NCBI GenBank assembly: GCA_934553255.1 | Contig: CAKTEZ010000013.1 | Coordinates: forward strand, 1 to 39,734 | DNA from: an uncultured Oscillospiraceae bacterium | GTDB lineage: Bacteria > Bacillota > Clostridia > Oscillospirales > Oscillospiraceae | DNA length: 39,734 nucleotides | Direction of reading: 5' to 3' | Shown here: piece after piece, positions 15,749 to 23,244 of the stretch | Numbering within the stretch: the stretch's first letter is position 1 | How the letters are laid out: each line of letters starts with the position of its first letter | Notes under the pieces: generated by a model | Seen by the model: the letters and a program-made list of their open reading frames with translations, nothing else | Database searches by the model: none | What the model was told of the DNA's origin: nothing | Position numbers and translations under genes: made by a program

Positions 15749-15769
15749 TCTCATGAGGAGGAACCCGTT

Positions 15770-17128
15770 ATGCCAACTTTACTCATCAAAAACATCCGCA
15801 CATTGGTATCCTGCGACGAGAGCGACCGTGTGTACGAAAATGTGGATCTCTATGCCGAGGACGGCTTTATCCGCGCCATTGGCGCAGAGCTTCCGCAGAA
15901 GGCCGACAAAACCATTGACGCGAGCCACATGCTCTGCTATCCCGGTCTCGTCAACACGCATCACCATCTCTATCAGGTCTTTTCCCGCAACCTCCCCGAG
16001 GTGCAGAACATGGAGCTGTTCGACTGGCTCAAAACGCTCTACGAGATCTGGAAAAACCTTGACAGCGAGGTCATCCGTCTCAGCTCCCTCACCGGCATGG
16101 GCGAACTGATGAAGCATGGCTGCACGACCTGCTTCGACCATCACTATGTGTTTCCAAAGGACACCGGCGACCTGCTCGGCGCGCAGTTCGGCGCCGCCGA
16201 CGAGTTGGGCATCCGCATGTACGCCTCCCGAGGCAGCATGGACCTGTCCGTGAAGGATGGCGGCCTGCCGCCGGACAGCGTGGTGCAGACCGTTGACGAG
16301 ATCATGAAGGACTCTGAGCGCGTCATCGCGCAGTACCATGACCGCAGCTTCGGCGCGATGCACCGCGTCGCGCTCGCGCCCTGCTCGCCGTTTTCCGTCA
16401 GCGCCGATCTGCTGCGCGAGAGCGCCATTCTCGCCCGTCAGCTCGGTGTGCGTCTGCACACCCACCTGTGCGAGACGAAGGACGAAGAAAACTTCATGCT
16501 CGCGCGTGAGGGCGTCCGCCCGCTCGAATACATGGAGCGCCTCGGCTGGACGGGCAGCGATGTCTGGTTCGCCCACGGCATCCACTTCAACGACGAGGAG
16601 CTGCGCGTCCTCGCCAAAACCGGCACGGGCGTCGCCCACTGCCCCATCTCCAACATGAAGCTGTCCTCCGGCATCGCGCGCATTCCGGAAATGCTCGCCC
16701 TCGGCGTTCCCGTCGGCCTCGCGGTCGATGGCTCCGCCTCGAACGACGGTTCCTCCCTGATGGAGGAGCTGCGCGTTGCCTTCCTGCTCCACCGCCTGAA
16801 CTCCAGCAAGGCCGCCCCCAGCGGCTACGATGTGCTGAAGATGGCGACGCGCGGCAGCGCGCGGCTGCTCGGCCGCAGCGACGACATCGGCACGCTTGAG
16901 GTCGGCAAGTGCTGCGACCTCTTTATGATCGACTCCCGCCGTCTGGAGCTGGTCGGCTCCTGCTTCGACCCCACCAGCGTCCTCGGCACGGTCGGTGTGC
17001 GCGGACCGGTGGATTACACGGTGGTCCATGGCCGCGTAACGGTCGAGAACGGCCGTCTCGTCACGGTGGACGAGGAAAAGCTCGCGCACGACGCCGAGGC
17101 GAAGTGCCGCGCGTATCTGAACCGCTGA
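15770..17128 (+). CDS. 8-oxoguanine deaminase (amidohydrolase superfamily)
   Basis: 452 residues. Metal and active-site positions fit H64-H66 (VNTHHHLYQ), the HTHLCE motif (230-235), HGIHF (269-273) and D320 in VDGSASND. The stretch through ELFDWLKTLYEIW, TTCFDHHYVFPK, GSMDLSVKDGGLPP and ALAPCSPFSV closely follows the characterised 8-oxoguanine deaminase group (Pseudomonas PA0142 type). It therefore probably converts 8-oxoguanine to urate. The related SsnA and guanine deaminases are alternatives. It is the last gene of the purine region, behind the ABC importer. AGGAGG precedes ATG 15770. Confidence 0.85.
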   Translation: MPTLLIKNIRTLVSCDESDRVYENVDLYAEDGFIRAIGAELPQKADKTIDASHMLCYPGLVNTHHHLYQVFSRNLPEVQNMELFDWLKTLYEIWKNLDSEVIRLSSLTGMGELMKHGCTTCFDHHYVFPKDTGDLLGAQFGAADELGIRMYASRGSMDLSVKDGGLPPDSVVQTVDEIMKDSERVIAQYHDRSFGAMHRVALAPCSPFSVSADLLRESAILARQLGVRLHTHLCETKDEENFMLAREGVRPLEYMERLGWTGSDVWFAHGIHFNDEELRVLAKTGTGVAHCPISNMKLSSGIARIPEMLALGVPVGLAVDGSASNDGSSLMEELRVAFLLHRLNSSKAAPSGYDVLKMATRGSARLLGRSDDIGTLEVGKCCDLFMIDSRRLELVGSCFDPTSVLGTVGVRGPVDYTVVHGRVTVENGRLVTVDEEKLAHDAEAKCRAYLNR

Positions 17129-17154
17129 GTGCCAAACAAGCAGCTTATAAGAAT

Positions 17155-17183
17155 GAGCTTCGGCAGCACGCCGAAGCTCTTTC
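17155..17183 (+). terminator. Intrinsic terminator after the 8-oxoguanine deaminase gene
   Basis: Perfect 10-bp stem (17155-17164 with 17170-17179), five-base loop, then TTTCTTTT. It also lies beyond the stop of the convergent glycosyltransferase gene. Confidence 0.8.
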
Positions 17184-17185
17184 TT

Positions 17186-18532
17186 TTACCGTTCCTTTTC
17201 GAGCTTTTCCAAAAATGCTTCCCGCGCCTCGTTCCAGCCCTCGCGCAGCTCGCGGCGGAGCCGCCCCGTTTCGCCGCGCATCTCGGCGACCAGACTCATA
17301 GCCTCCATCAAGTCGCCCTGCGCGTGGAAAAATTCGTCGCTGAAGCGCTCGTGCTTCGGGTATTTCCCGCTGCGGTAGCGGTCCAGCACAGCGCCGTAGC
17401 GCTCATTGGCCCGCGCCACCGCGTCCTCCCACGAGAGGTAAAGTTCGCGCATGGCGTTCTCTCCCACGCGGCGCATGGCTTCGCGGTCGGCACAGAGGGC
17501 GGAGAGTTTCGCGCACAGGCTCTCGGCGTTTTCCTCGATAAGAAAGCCGTTCCGTCCGTCGGTCACGCCCTCTGCGGCACAGCTGCCCGCGACGAGAACG
17601 CTGGCGCAGCCGCTCGCCGCCGCCTCGCGCACGACAAGGCCGTTCGTGTCAAAGGTCGAGGGGAACAGGAACAGGTCGGCGCGGCTGTACCACGCGCGCA
17701 GCACACCGCGGTCGGCGATGGAGCCGGTGAAGAAGCAGCGGTCGGCGAGGCGCATCTCCTCCACGCCCGCGCGGACCTCCTTCTCGTCGCCGCCCGCGCC
17801 GATGAACACCATGCGAAAGTCCTGTCCGCTCCCGCGCAGCGCGCGGAGCGCGTCGAGAATGATGCGCAGGCCCTTGTACCACATCAGACGCCCGACAAAA
17901 AGGAAGAGCGGCACCTCCCTCGGCAGGTCGTACCCCGCCGTCGCCGCGGCGACGGCTTCGGCGCTCACGCGCCCGCGCGGGACATCCACGCCGTTTTCCA
18001 TCACGGTGTACTCGCCCTCGTAGCCGAGCGAGCGCAGATTCTCGCCCGCGCCGCGGCTGACGACCCACACCTCGTCGCAGGCGGATACATTCTGCACGAG
18101 GGCATGGATGGCGCTCTCCTGCAGCAGCCTGCCCTTCACGGCCTTGGCGATGTCGATGTCGTACTTTGTGTGGTAGGTCAGCACCAGCGGCGCGTCCAAC
18201 ACCTCGCGCAGTGAGCGCGCGAGAATGGCGGAGGCGATGGGACAATGCGTGTGCAGCAGCTCGACCTTCTCTTCACGAAGGCGCAGCGCCGTTTCCGGCG
18301 AAAAAGGATAGCCCGCGACATAGCCCACGAGCCTGCGCGTGTCGATGCTCGGATAGCGCACCACGGGAAACGGGTAGCCGCTGTCGTCCGCGTCCGGTAC
18401 GGACGGCGTGACCACGACGGCGTGTCCGTGGTGTTTCTCGATGTTTTCGGCATAGTTCACCACGGCATTCGCCACGCCGTCGATGATGGGCGGGAAGGAA
18501 TCGTTCAACAGGCAGATCGTGTGTTTGTCCAC
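17186..18532 (-). CDS. GT4-family glycosyltransferase
   Basis: 448 residues with two Rossmann domains (GT-B). The N-terminus ICLLNDSFPPIIDGVANAV is the acceptor-domain opening, VGRLMWYKG starts the nucleotide-sugar domain, and GLVVREAAASG carries the EX7E-type donor site. This group includes diacylglycerol glucosyl- and mannosyltransferases that make membrane glycolipids, so such a role at the inner face of the membrane is likely. Acceptor and sugar are not provable here. The last 70 residues are charged and helical, probably coiled coil or amphipathic. GTG 18532 is preferred over an upstream frame extension because GGAGGT lies five bases ahead. Confidence 0.85.
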   Translation of the reverse strand: MDKHTICLLNDSFPPIIDGVANAVVNYAENIEKHHGHAVVVTPSVPDADDSGYPFPVVRYPSIDTRRLVGYVAGYPFSPETALRLREEKVELLHTHCPIASAILARSLREVLDAPLVLTYHTKYDIDIAKAVKGRLLQESAIHALVQNVSACDEVWVVSRGAGENLRSLGYEGEYTVMENGVDVPRGRVSAEAVAAATAGYDLPREVPLFLFVGRLMWYKGLRIILDALRALRGSGQDFRMVFIGAGGDEKEVRAGVEEMRLADRCFFTGSIADRGVLRAWYSRADLFLFPSTFDTNGLVVREAAASGCASVLVAGSCAAEGVTDGRNGFLIEENAESLCAKLSALCADREAMRRVGENAMRELYLSWEDAVARANERYGAVLDRYRSGKYPKHERFSDEFFHAQGDLMEAMSLVAEMRGETGRLRRELREGWNEAREAFLEKLEKER

Positions 18533-18561
18533 GGCGCACCTCCGGTAAAATTTCTGAGAAG

Positions 18562-18594
18562 AGTATACCATTTTTCGCGGCGGGATGGTATACT
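18562..18594. promoter_or_regulatory. Symmetric divergent promoter with 10-bp inverted repeat
   Basis: AGTATACCAT (18562-18571) and ATGGTATACT (18585-18594) are perfect inverted copies 13 bases apart. On each strand the arm holds an extended -10 (TGGTATACT), one facing the glycosyltransferase gene and one facing the pseudouridine synthase gene. No good -35 is visible for either. Confidence 0.6.
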
Positions 18595-18628
18595 GATTGT
18601 GAATTTTTCAAGGAGGGGAGGGGTTTCT

Positions 18629-19513
18629 TTGCGCGTTCTGCACTGCGCTGTCCCCGCCGCCTACGACGGCAGACCGATCAAACACCTGCTGCGCGGCGAG
18701 CTGGGCGTCTCCTCCACCCTGCTCAAAACGCTCAAGTGGCGCGAGGGTGCGATCCGGCTCAACGGCGAGAGCGTCCATGTGAACGCCGCCGTTCATACCG
18801 GCGACACCGTGGCGGTCACGCTCTTCGAGCGAGCGCCGCGCGAAACGGACGCCGCGCCGCTCGCGCTGCCGCTCGCCGTTGTTTACGAGGACGAGGATCT
18901 GCTCGTACTCAACAAGCCTGCCGGACTTGCCATGCACCCCATGTCCACCGACCCCGCCGCGCCGAACCTCGCGGGCGCGCTGATCGCCTATCTCGGCGAG
19001 GGGAGCGTGCCGCACTTCGTCAGCCGGCTGGACAAGGGGACCTCCGGTCTGCTCATCGCGGCGAAGTCCGGCTATATCCACGAGTTGCTGCGCCGCGCGC
19101 TGCACTCTGAAACGCTGCGGCGCGAGTACCGCGCCCTCGCGGTCGGCCGCGTCTCGCCGCCGCGCGGCGTCATTGACGCCCCCATCGCCCGCGCCGAAGG
19201 CTCGCTCGTCAAGCGCTGCGTTTCGCCCGACGGTCTCCCCTCGTACACGGAGTATGAGGCTCTCTCCTACCACGGCGGACTGACGCTGCTGCGTCTTGCG
19301 CCGCGGACCGGACGCACGCACCAGCTCCGCGTCCACATGGCGTCCCTCGGTCATCCGCTCGCGGGCGACTGGCTCTACGGCACGGAGGACAAAGCGCTCA
19401 TCGCCCGCCCCGCTCTGCACTCGTATGAGCTGCGGTTCACCCATCCGCTCACGCGCGAGACCCTGCATTTCACCGCTCCGCTGCCGGAGGACATGGAAAG
19501 GCTGCTAAAATAA
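18629..19513 (+). CDS. RluA-family rRNA/tRNA pseudouridine synthase
   Basis: 294 residues. An S4-like N-terminal region (about residues 12-60, LLRGELGVSSTLLKTLKWREGAIRLNG) precedes the catalytic domain with VVYEDEDLLVLNKPAGLAMHP and RLDKGTSG, whose Asp is the catalytic residue. It is RluD-like in layout and length and isomerises uridine in rRNA or tRNA; the target site is unknown. TTG 18629 is chosen because AGGAGGGG ends ten bases upstream; the frame runs on far upstream but without family similarity. Confidence 0.9.
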   Translation: MRVLHCAVPAAYDGRPIKHLLRGELGVSSTLLKTLKWREGAIRLNGESVHVNAAVHTGDTVAVTLFERAPRETDAAPLALPLAVVYEDEDLLVLNKPAGLAMHPMSTDPAAPNLAGALIAYLGEGSVPHFVSRLDKGTSGLLIAAKSGYIHELLRRALHSETLRREYRALAVGRVSPPRGVIDAPIARAEGSLVKRCVSPDGLPSYTEYEALSYHGGLTLLRLAPRTGRTHQLRVHMASLGHPLAGDWLYGTEDKALIARPALHSYELRFTHPLTRETLHFTAPLPEDMERLLK

Positions 19514-19539
19514 GACGGCTCGAACGAGCCGTCTTATTT
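19508..19539. terminator. Bidirectional intrinsic terminator
   Basis: Perfect 15-bp inverted repeat (19508-19522 with 19525-19539) whose left arm includes the TAA of the pseudouridine synthase. A- and T-rich arm ends let it serve also the leftward MATE operon. Confidence 0.8.
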
Positions 19540-19545
19540 CGTTGC

Positions 19546-20928
19546 TTATTTTGTCTCTTCCGCTGCCGCCGTCAGCGCCCGCGCCGTTTTGACGCTGTAG
19601 GCTCCCTCGATAAGCACGAGCAGCACCCAGCCGCTTGCGACCGCCGCGCAGACGCCGTAAAGCCCCCACAGCGGAACGAGAAAGTACGACAGCACCACGC
19701 GCAGCACCACCTGCAAAAGCGATGCCACCATCGTCAGCCGCAGCCGACCGAGACCGCGGAAAAGGCTTTGGATGATTTCGCCGAGAAACGCGAAAAGGTA
19801 GAGATACGCCATCGTCCCCGTGTAGCGCGCGCCCGCGGCGACGACCTCCGGATTGTCCGAAAAGACGCCGGTGATCTGCGCCGGAAAGAGGAAGCACAGC
19901 GTGCCGAGTACCAACAGCAGGACGGTCTCCGTGTCGACGCCGATGCGATAGAAGCGGCGCACTCGCGCACGGTCTCCGTGGCCGAGGTTCTGCGAAAGGC
20001 ACACCGCCATCGCCGCGCTGACGCCCTGTGAGAAGCAGAACAGGAACTGCTCTGTCCGCAGCGCCATGTTGTAGCCCGTCACGGTGTTTTTGCCGAGCGG
20101 GGTCAGCATGCCCTGTACCAGCAGGCGCCCGATGCAGACGACCGCCTGCTGCAGCGCCGCCGCCCAGGCGAAGGAGAAAACGACGCGGCCCATTTTCGGC
20201 GTGAAATGCAGCTCCGCGCGCCGCAGCGTCAGCGGCGGGCAGCGGCGCTCGGCGTACAAAATGCACCACACGGCGGAAAATGCCTGACAGAGTACCGTGG
20301 AGCAGGCGACACCGCGAATGCCCCACGCGAACACGCCGACGAACAGCATGTCGAGCAGCGCGTGCAGCGTGGACGAGACGAGCAGGATGATGAACGGCGT
20401 GCGCGAATTGCCGCACGAACGCAGCATGGAGGCGTAATAATTGTAAAGGAAGCAGCAGACCAGTCCCGCGAACACCATCCGCAGATAAACCGCCGCCTCG
20501 CGGCAGACCGCCTCCTCCGTCCCCTGTGCGCGCAGGATCATGCCGGAGCAGGCAATGCCCAGCACCGCGAGCGCCAGCGTGACGGCAAGGCCGCCAAGCA
20601 GCGCCGTCGCGTTCATGCGGCGCAGCCGCTCCCAGTCCTCCGCGCCGCACATCTGGGCGCACAGCACACCGATGCCGATGACGCCGCCGATGACCAGCGC
20701 GTTCGCCACATCCACAATGGGCGCGGCGACGCTGATGCCTGCGAGCGGCAGGTCGCCGAGGATCTTTCCCACTACGACAGCGTCCACGATGCTGTAAAGC
20801 TGCTGAAAAACGTTGCCCAAAAGAATGGGCAGCGCAAACCGGAGCAAGGTCGGCAGCGGCGCGCCGGTCAGTAATATGTCGCCCTTTTGCGCCGCGCGGT
20901 ACGTTCGCGCGTTTGGTCTGTGCGGCAT
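19546..20928 (-). CDS. MATE-family efflux transporter
   Basis: A 460-residue protein with about 12 membrane helices. LTGAPLPTLLRFALPILLGNVFQQLYSIVDAVVVGK is the classic MATE opening, with the second repeat starting near residue 235. It probably exports cationic compounds or metabolites using a Na+ or H+ gradient; substrate unknown. It is the third gene of a leftward operon behind the NifX-thioredoxin fusion and FTR-like genes (20-base gap). The ribosome site is weak (GGGTGAG), so coupling to the upstream gene is possible. A charged tail (AAAEETK) ends the protein. Confidence 0.92.
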   Translation of the reverse strand: MPHRPNARTYRAAQKGDILLTGAPLPTLLRFALPILLGNVFQQLYSIVDAVVVGKILGDLPLAGISVAAPIVDVANALVIGGVIGIGVLCAQMCGAEDWERLRRMNATALLGGLAVTLALAVLGIACSGMILRAQGTEEAVCREAAVYLRMVFAGLVCCFLYNYYASMLRSCGNSRTPFIILLVSSTLHALLDMLFVGVFAWGIRGVACSTVLCQAFSAVWCILYAERRCPPLTLRRAELHFTPKMGRVVFSFAWAAALQQAVVCIGRLLVQGMLTPLGKNTVTGYNMALRTEQFLFCFSQGVSAAMAVCLSQNLGHGDRARVRRFYRIGVDTETVLLLVLGTLCFLFPAQITGVFSDNPEVVAAGARYTGTMAYLYLFAFLGEIIQSLFRGLGRLRLTMVASLLQVVLRVVLSYFLVPLWGLYGVCAAVASGWVLLVLIEGAYSVKTARALTAAAEETK

Positions 20929-20948
20929 GGGCGTCTCACCCGCTTTCG

Positions 20949-21146
20949 TTACTTTTCCTTATAGTACAGTCGGCAATGGCAGTAGCCCTCAAACTCCGGA
21001 TCGGCGATCTGTTCGCGGAACTCCCTGCACATACAGCGGTTGTCCTCGATCCGCTGTAAGCGGCAGGGACAGTAAAGCTCTTTTTTTACCAACGCCTCGC
21101 GCAGACGCGCGACGACGGCGGCATCTTCGTTATACCGGATTCTCAT
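20949..21146 (-). CDS. Ferredoxin-thioredoxin reductase catalytic-chain-like protein
   Basis: A 65-residue protein with three Cys-x-Cys pairs: CPC (26-28), CMC (38-40) and CHC (56-58). CPC...CHC is the signature of the FTR catalytic chain, which holds a 4Fe-4S cluster beside a redox disulfide and reduces thioredoxin with electrons from ferredoxin. It is shorter than plant and cyanobacterial FtrB, the middle pair has unusual spacing, and no variable chain is nearby, as in other anaerobes. It starts nine bases after the stop of a gene that encodes a thioredoxin domain, which is the expected partner. AAGGAG precedes ATG 21146. Confidence 0.8.
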   Translation of the reverse strand: MRIRYNEDAAVVARLREALVKKELYCPCRLQRIEDNRCMCREFREQIADPEFEGYCHCRLYYKEK

Positions 21147-21155
21147 GTCCTCTCC

Positions 21156-21902
21156 TTATCTGCACGCGTCCAGCATGGCCTTGATCTCGTCCTTGCTGCG
21201 TACGCCGACCGAGCCGGTGAGCGTGTGGCGGTCCTGCACGACGGCGAGCGTCGGAATGGAGTCGATGCCGAACATCTGCGCCAGCTCGCTCTGCTCGTCG
21301 CAGTTGACGCGGCAGAATTTGACCCGCGGCTCCTCCGCGTTCAGCTCCTCAAACACCGGCGCGAGCATACGGCAGGGCTGGCACCACTCGGCCCAGAAGT
21401 CGATGAGGATCAGACCCGGGTCGTCCAGCACCTCGCTCTGGAAATTCTCGCTCGTGAGCGTGACGATGTCGGTGAAGGTGCGCGTTTCCACATACGGCTC
21501 GCGCTCAGCTCCGCCGCCGCAGCCGTGGCACCCGCCGCAGCCGCCTGCACAGCCGCCGGAGGAGCAGCCACCCCCGCAGCCGCCCGCACCGTCCGCCACA
21601 TCCAGACTGCCCTGCAAAAAGCGGTCCATCACATCGTCCGCCGCGCCGGTGATGCCGGAAAAGAGAAGCATATGCTCGTTCTCGACGGCCTGCCGCGCGT
21701 GTTCGCCGATGCTGCCGCACAGCACCACATCCACGCCCCGCTCCTTCAGCGCGCGGGCGACGGCCTCGTGGCTCAGGTCCGCGGGTGCAAAGACCTCGTC
21801 CGTGATGGGGTCGAGATCGGAGATCGTGTAAATTTTGAATTCCTTGGCACGGCCGAAATGCTCCAGGAGCATGCCGTCCTCATAGGGAAGCGCGACCTTC
21901 AT
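21156..21902 (-). CDS. Fusion of a NifX/NifB-type cofactor-binding domain, Cys/Gly-rich linker and thioredoxin
   Basis: 248 residues in three parts. Residues 1-103 are a dinitrogenase iron-molybdenum cofactor-binding (NifX/NafY/YhbA-type) domain starting MKVALPYEDGMLLEHFGRA. Residues 104-131 are a Gly linker with six cysteines (109, 113, 118, 122, 125, 128) and one His, a likely metal- or cluster-binding stretch. Residues 140-248 are a thioredoxin with WCQPC (173-177). No signal peptide, so cytosolic. Paired with the FTR-like gene it could be a ferredoxin-driven redox relay for metal or cofactor handling. ATG 21902 follows AAGGAGG; an eight-residue upstream extension lacks such a site. Confidence 0.88.
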   Translation of the reverse strand: MKVALPYEDGMLLEHFGRAKEFKIYTISDLDPITDEVFAPADLSHEAVARALKERGVDVVLCGSIGEHARQAVENEHMLLFSGITGAADDVMDRFLQGSLDVADGAGGCGGGCSSGGCAGGCGGCHGCGGGAEREPYVETRTFTDIVTLTSENFQSEVLDDPGLILIDFWAEWCQPCRMLAPVFEELNAEEPRVKFCRVNCDEQSELAQMFGIDSIPTLAVVQDRHTLTGSVGVRSKDEIKAMLDACR

Positions 21903-21940
21903 TGTACCAAAACCTCCTTGGGTCATAAATTATCAGGGAT

Positions 21941-21969
21941 AGCTTACCACAATACGCGCCGTTCTACAA
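21941..21969 (-). promoter_or_regulatory. Promoter of the NifX-thioredoxin/FTR/MATE operon
   Basis: Reading leftward: TTGTAG (21969-21964), 17-base spacer, extended -10 TGGTAAGCT with TAAGCT at 21946-21941. Confidence 0.5.
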
Positions 21970-22013
21970 TCAGAAGTTTTTGAACCGACCTATAGAAAAA
22001 CTGCAAAACAGCC

Positions 22014-22042
22014 TTGCGCCGCCCGCCGCTTTTCGCTACAAT
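22014..22042 (+). promoter_or_regulatory. Promoter of the first greA-like gene
   Basis: TTGCGC (22014-22019), 17-base spacer, TACAAT (22037-22042), about 34 bases before the start codon. Confidence 0.6.
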
Positions 22043-22075
22043 AGGGGCAAGGCATTTCGGAAAGGAAGCGTCCCC

Positions 22076-22579
22076 ATGAACAACGATCTGACCGCACAGG
22101 ACATTCAGAAAATGCGCGAGGAGCTGGACGACCGCCGCCTGCGGCTGATGCCGGAGCTGATCGAGGAGGTCAAGCGCACCCGCGCCTTCGGCGACCTGAG
22201 CGAAAACTATGAATACAAGGCGGCCAAGCAGGAGCAGAACCGCAACAAGAGCCGCATCCGCTACTTGGAGCGCATGATCGCCTCGGCGCATGTCATCGAG
22301 GACACGTCCGCCGACGACGAGGTCGGCCTATACGACAAGGTGACGCTCCGTCTCATCGAGCTGGGCAAGGAAAAGACCGTGCAGGTCGTCACGACGGTCC
22401 GCTGCGACGCGCTCCACGGCCTTGTGAGCAAGGAGTCGCCCATTGGCAGGGTCATTCTCGGCAGAAGAGCCGGCGACACCGTGACGGTCCATGTCAGCGA
22501 CGCGAACAGCTACCACGCGGAGATCCTCTCCATCGAAAAGCAGACGGACGACGGCAGCGCGCCCATCGTCCGCTTTTGA
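22076..22579 (+). CDS. GreA/GreB-family transcription elongation factor, paralogue
   Basis: 167 residues: an N-terminal coiled coil (about 5-75) containing FGDLSENYEYKAAKQEQ, whose acidic tip residues reach the RNA polymerase active site, and a C-terminal FKBP-like domain with SKESPIGRVILGRRAGDTV. It would rescue backtracked polymerase by stimulating RNA cleavage. A second, more typical GreA is encoded at 36784-37260; this copy is more divergent in the C-terminal domain (TVRCDALHGLVS). GGAAAGGAAG precedes ATG 22076. The next gene begins six bases after the stop. Confidence 0.88.
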   Translation: MNNDLTAQDIQKMREELDDRRLRLMPELIEEVKRTRAFGDLSENYEYKAAKQEQNRNKSRIRYLERMIASAHVIEDTSADDEVGLYDKVTLRLIELGKEKTVQVVTTVRCDALHGLVSKESPIGRVILGRRAGDTVTVHVSDANSYHAEILSIEKQTDDGSAPIVRF

Positions 22580-22584
22580 GTGCC

Positions 22585-23244
22585 ATGGAGACGCCCGTTC
22601 TTCTTTTTGCCGACGCCGACCTCGCCGTGTGCGTCAAGCCCGTGGGCTGCGAGTGCGAGCATGAACTGCCCGTCCTGCTCGCGGAGGCGCTTGGCGGCGA
22701 CGCCGCCTCGTTTCGCTGCGTCCACCGGCTCGACCGCGCCGTGGGCGGCGCGATGGTCTTTGCCCGCACACAGAACGCCGCGGCGCATCTGAGCCGTCAG
22801 GTGCAGCTGCGGGCGCTGGAAAAGGAATACCTTGCCGTTTGCTCCGGCGTCCCCGCGCCGCGCGAGGGCGAGATGCAGGACTGGATCTTTAAGGACAGCG
22901 CCAAGCAGAAGTCCTTTACGGTCCGCGCGCCGCGCGGCGGCGTGAAGGAGGCGCAGCTCGCCTACCGCGTGCTGGAAACGCGAGAGACGGACGGCGCGCA
23001 GCGCTCTCTCGTGCGCGTGGCGCTGCACACGGGCCGCTTTCACCAGATCCGCTGCCAGTTCGCCTCGCGCGGCCACCCGCTGCTCGGCGACGGCAAGTAC
23101 GGCAGCCGCGAGCGCGGCTGCACCGTGGCGCTTTGGAGCGCCCGCCTTGCCTTTACCCACCCCGCAAGCGGCAAGCGCGTGGTCTTTGACGCGCCGCCTC
23201 CGCATGGCTTTCCGTGGGACGGCTTCGCCGCCTTGCACTCATAG
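22585..23244 (+). CDS. RluA-family pseudouridine synthase, short form
   Basis: 219 residues without an S4 domain. ETPVLLFADADLAVCVKPVGCECE opens the catalytic fold, VHRLDRAVGGAMVFAR (about 45-60) contains the catalytic Asp although the usual TSG is replaced by VGG, and HTGRFHQIRCQFASRGHPLLGD is the conserved late motif. It modifies uridines in RNA; the site is unknown. No Shine-Dalgarno is seen at ATG 22585 (TTG 22576, overlapping the greA stop, is the alternative), so coupling to the greA gene is likely. It overlaps the convergent NlpC/P60 gene by six bases. Confidence 0.87.
   Translation: METPVLLFADADLAVCVKPVGCECEHELPVLLAEALGGDAASFRCVHRLDRAVGGAMVFARTQNAAAHLSRQVQLRALEKEYLAVCSGVPAPREGEMQDWIFKDSAKQKSFTVRAPRGGVKEAQLAYRVLETRETDGAQRSLVRVALHTGRFHQIRCQFASRGHPLLGDGKYGSRERGCTVALWSARLAFTHPASGKRVVFDAPPPHGFPWDGFAALHS

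Noticed and set aside
15770..17128. Calling the last amidohydrolase SsnA because of the ygeY/ygeW context
   Set aside because: The HHHLYQ, DHHYVFP and GGLPP segments follow the 8-oxoguanine deaminase group more closely than SsnA.
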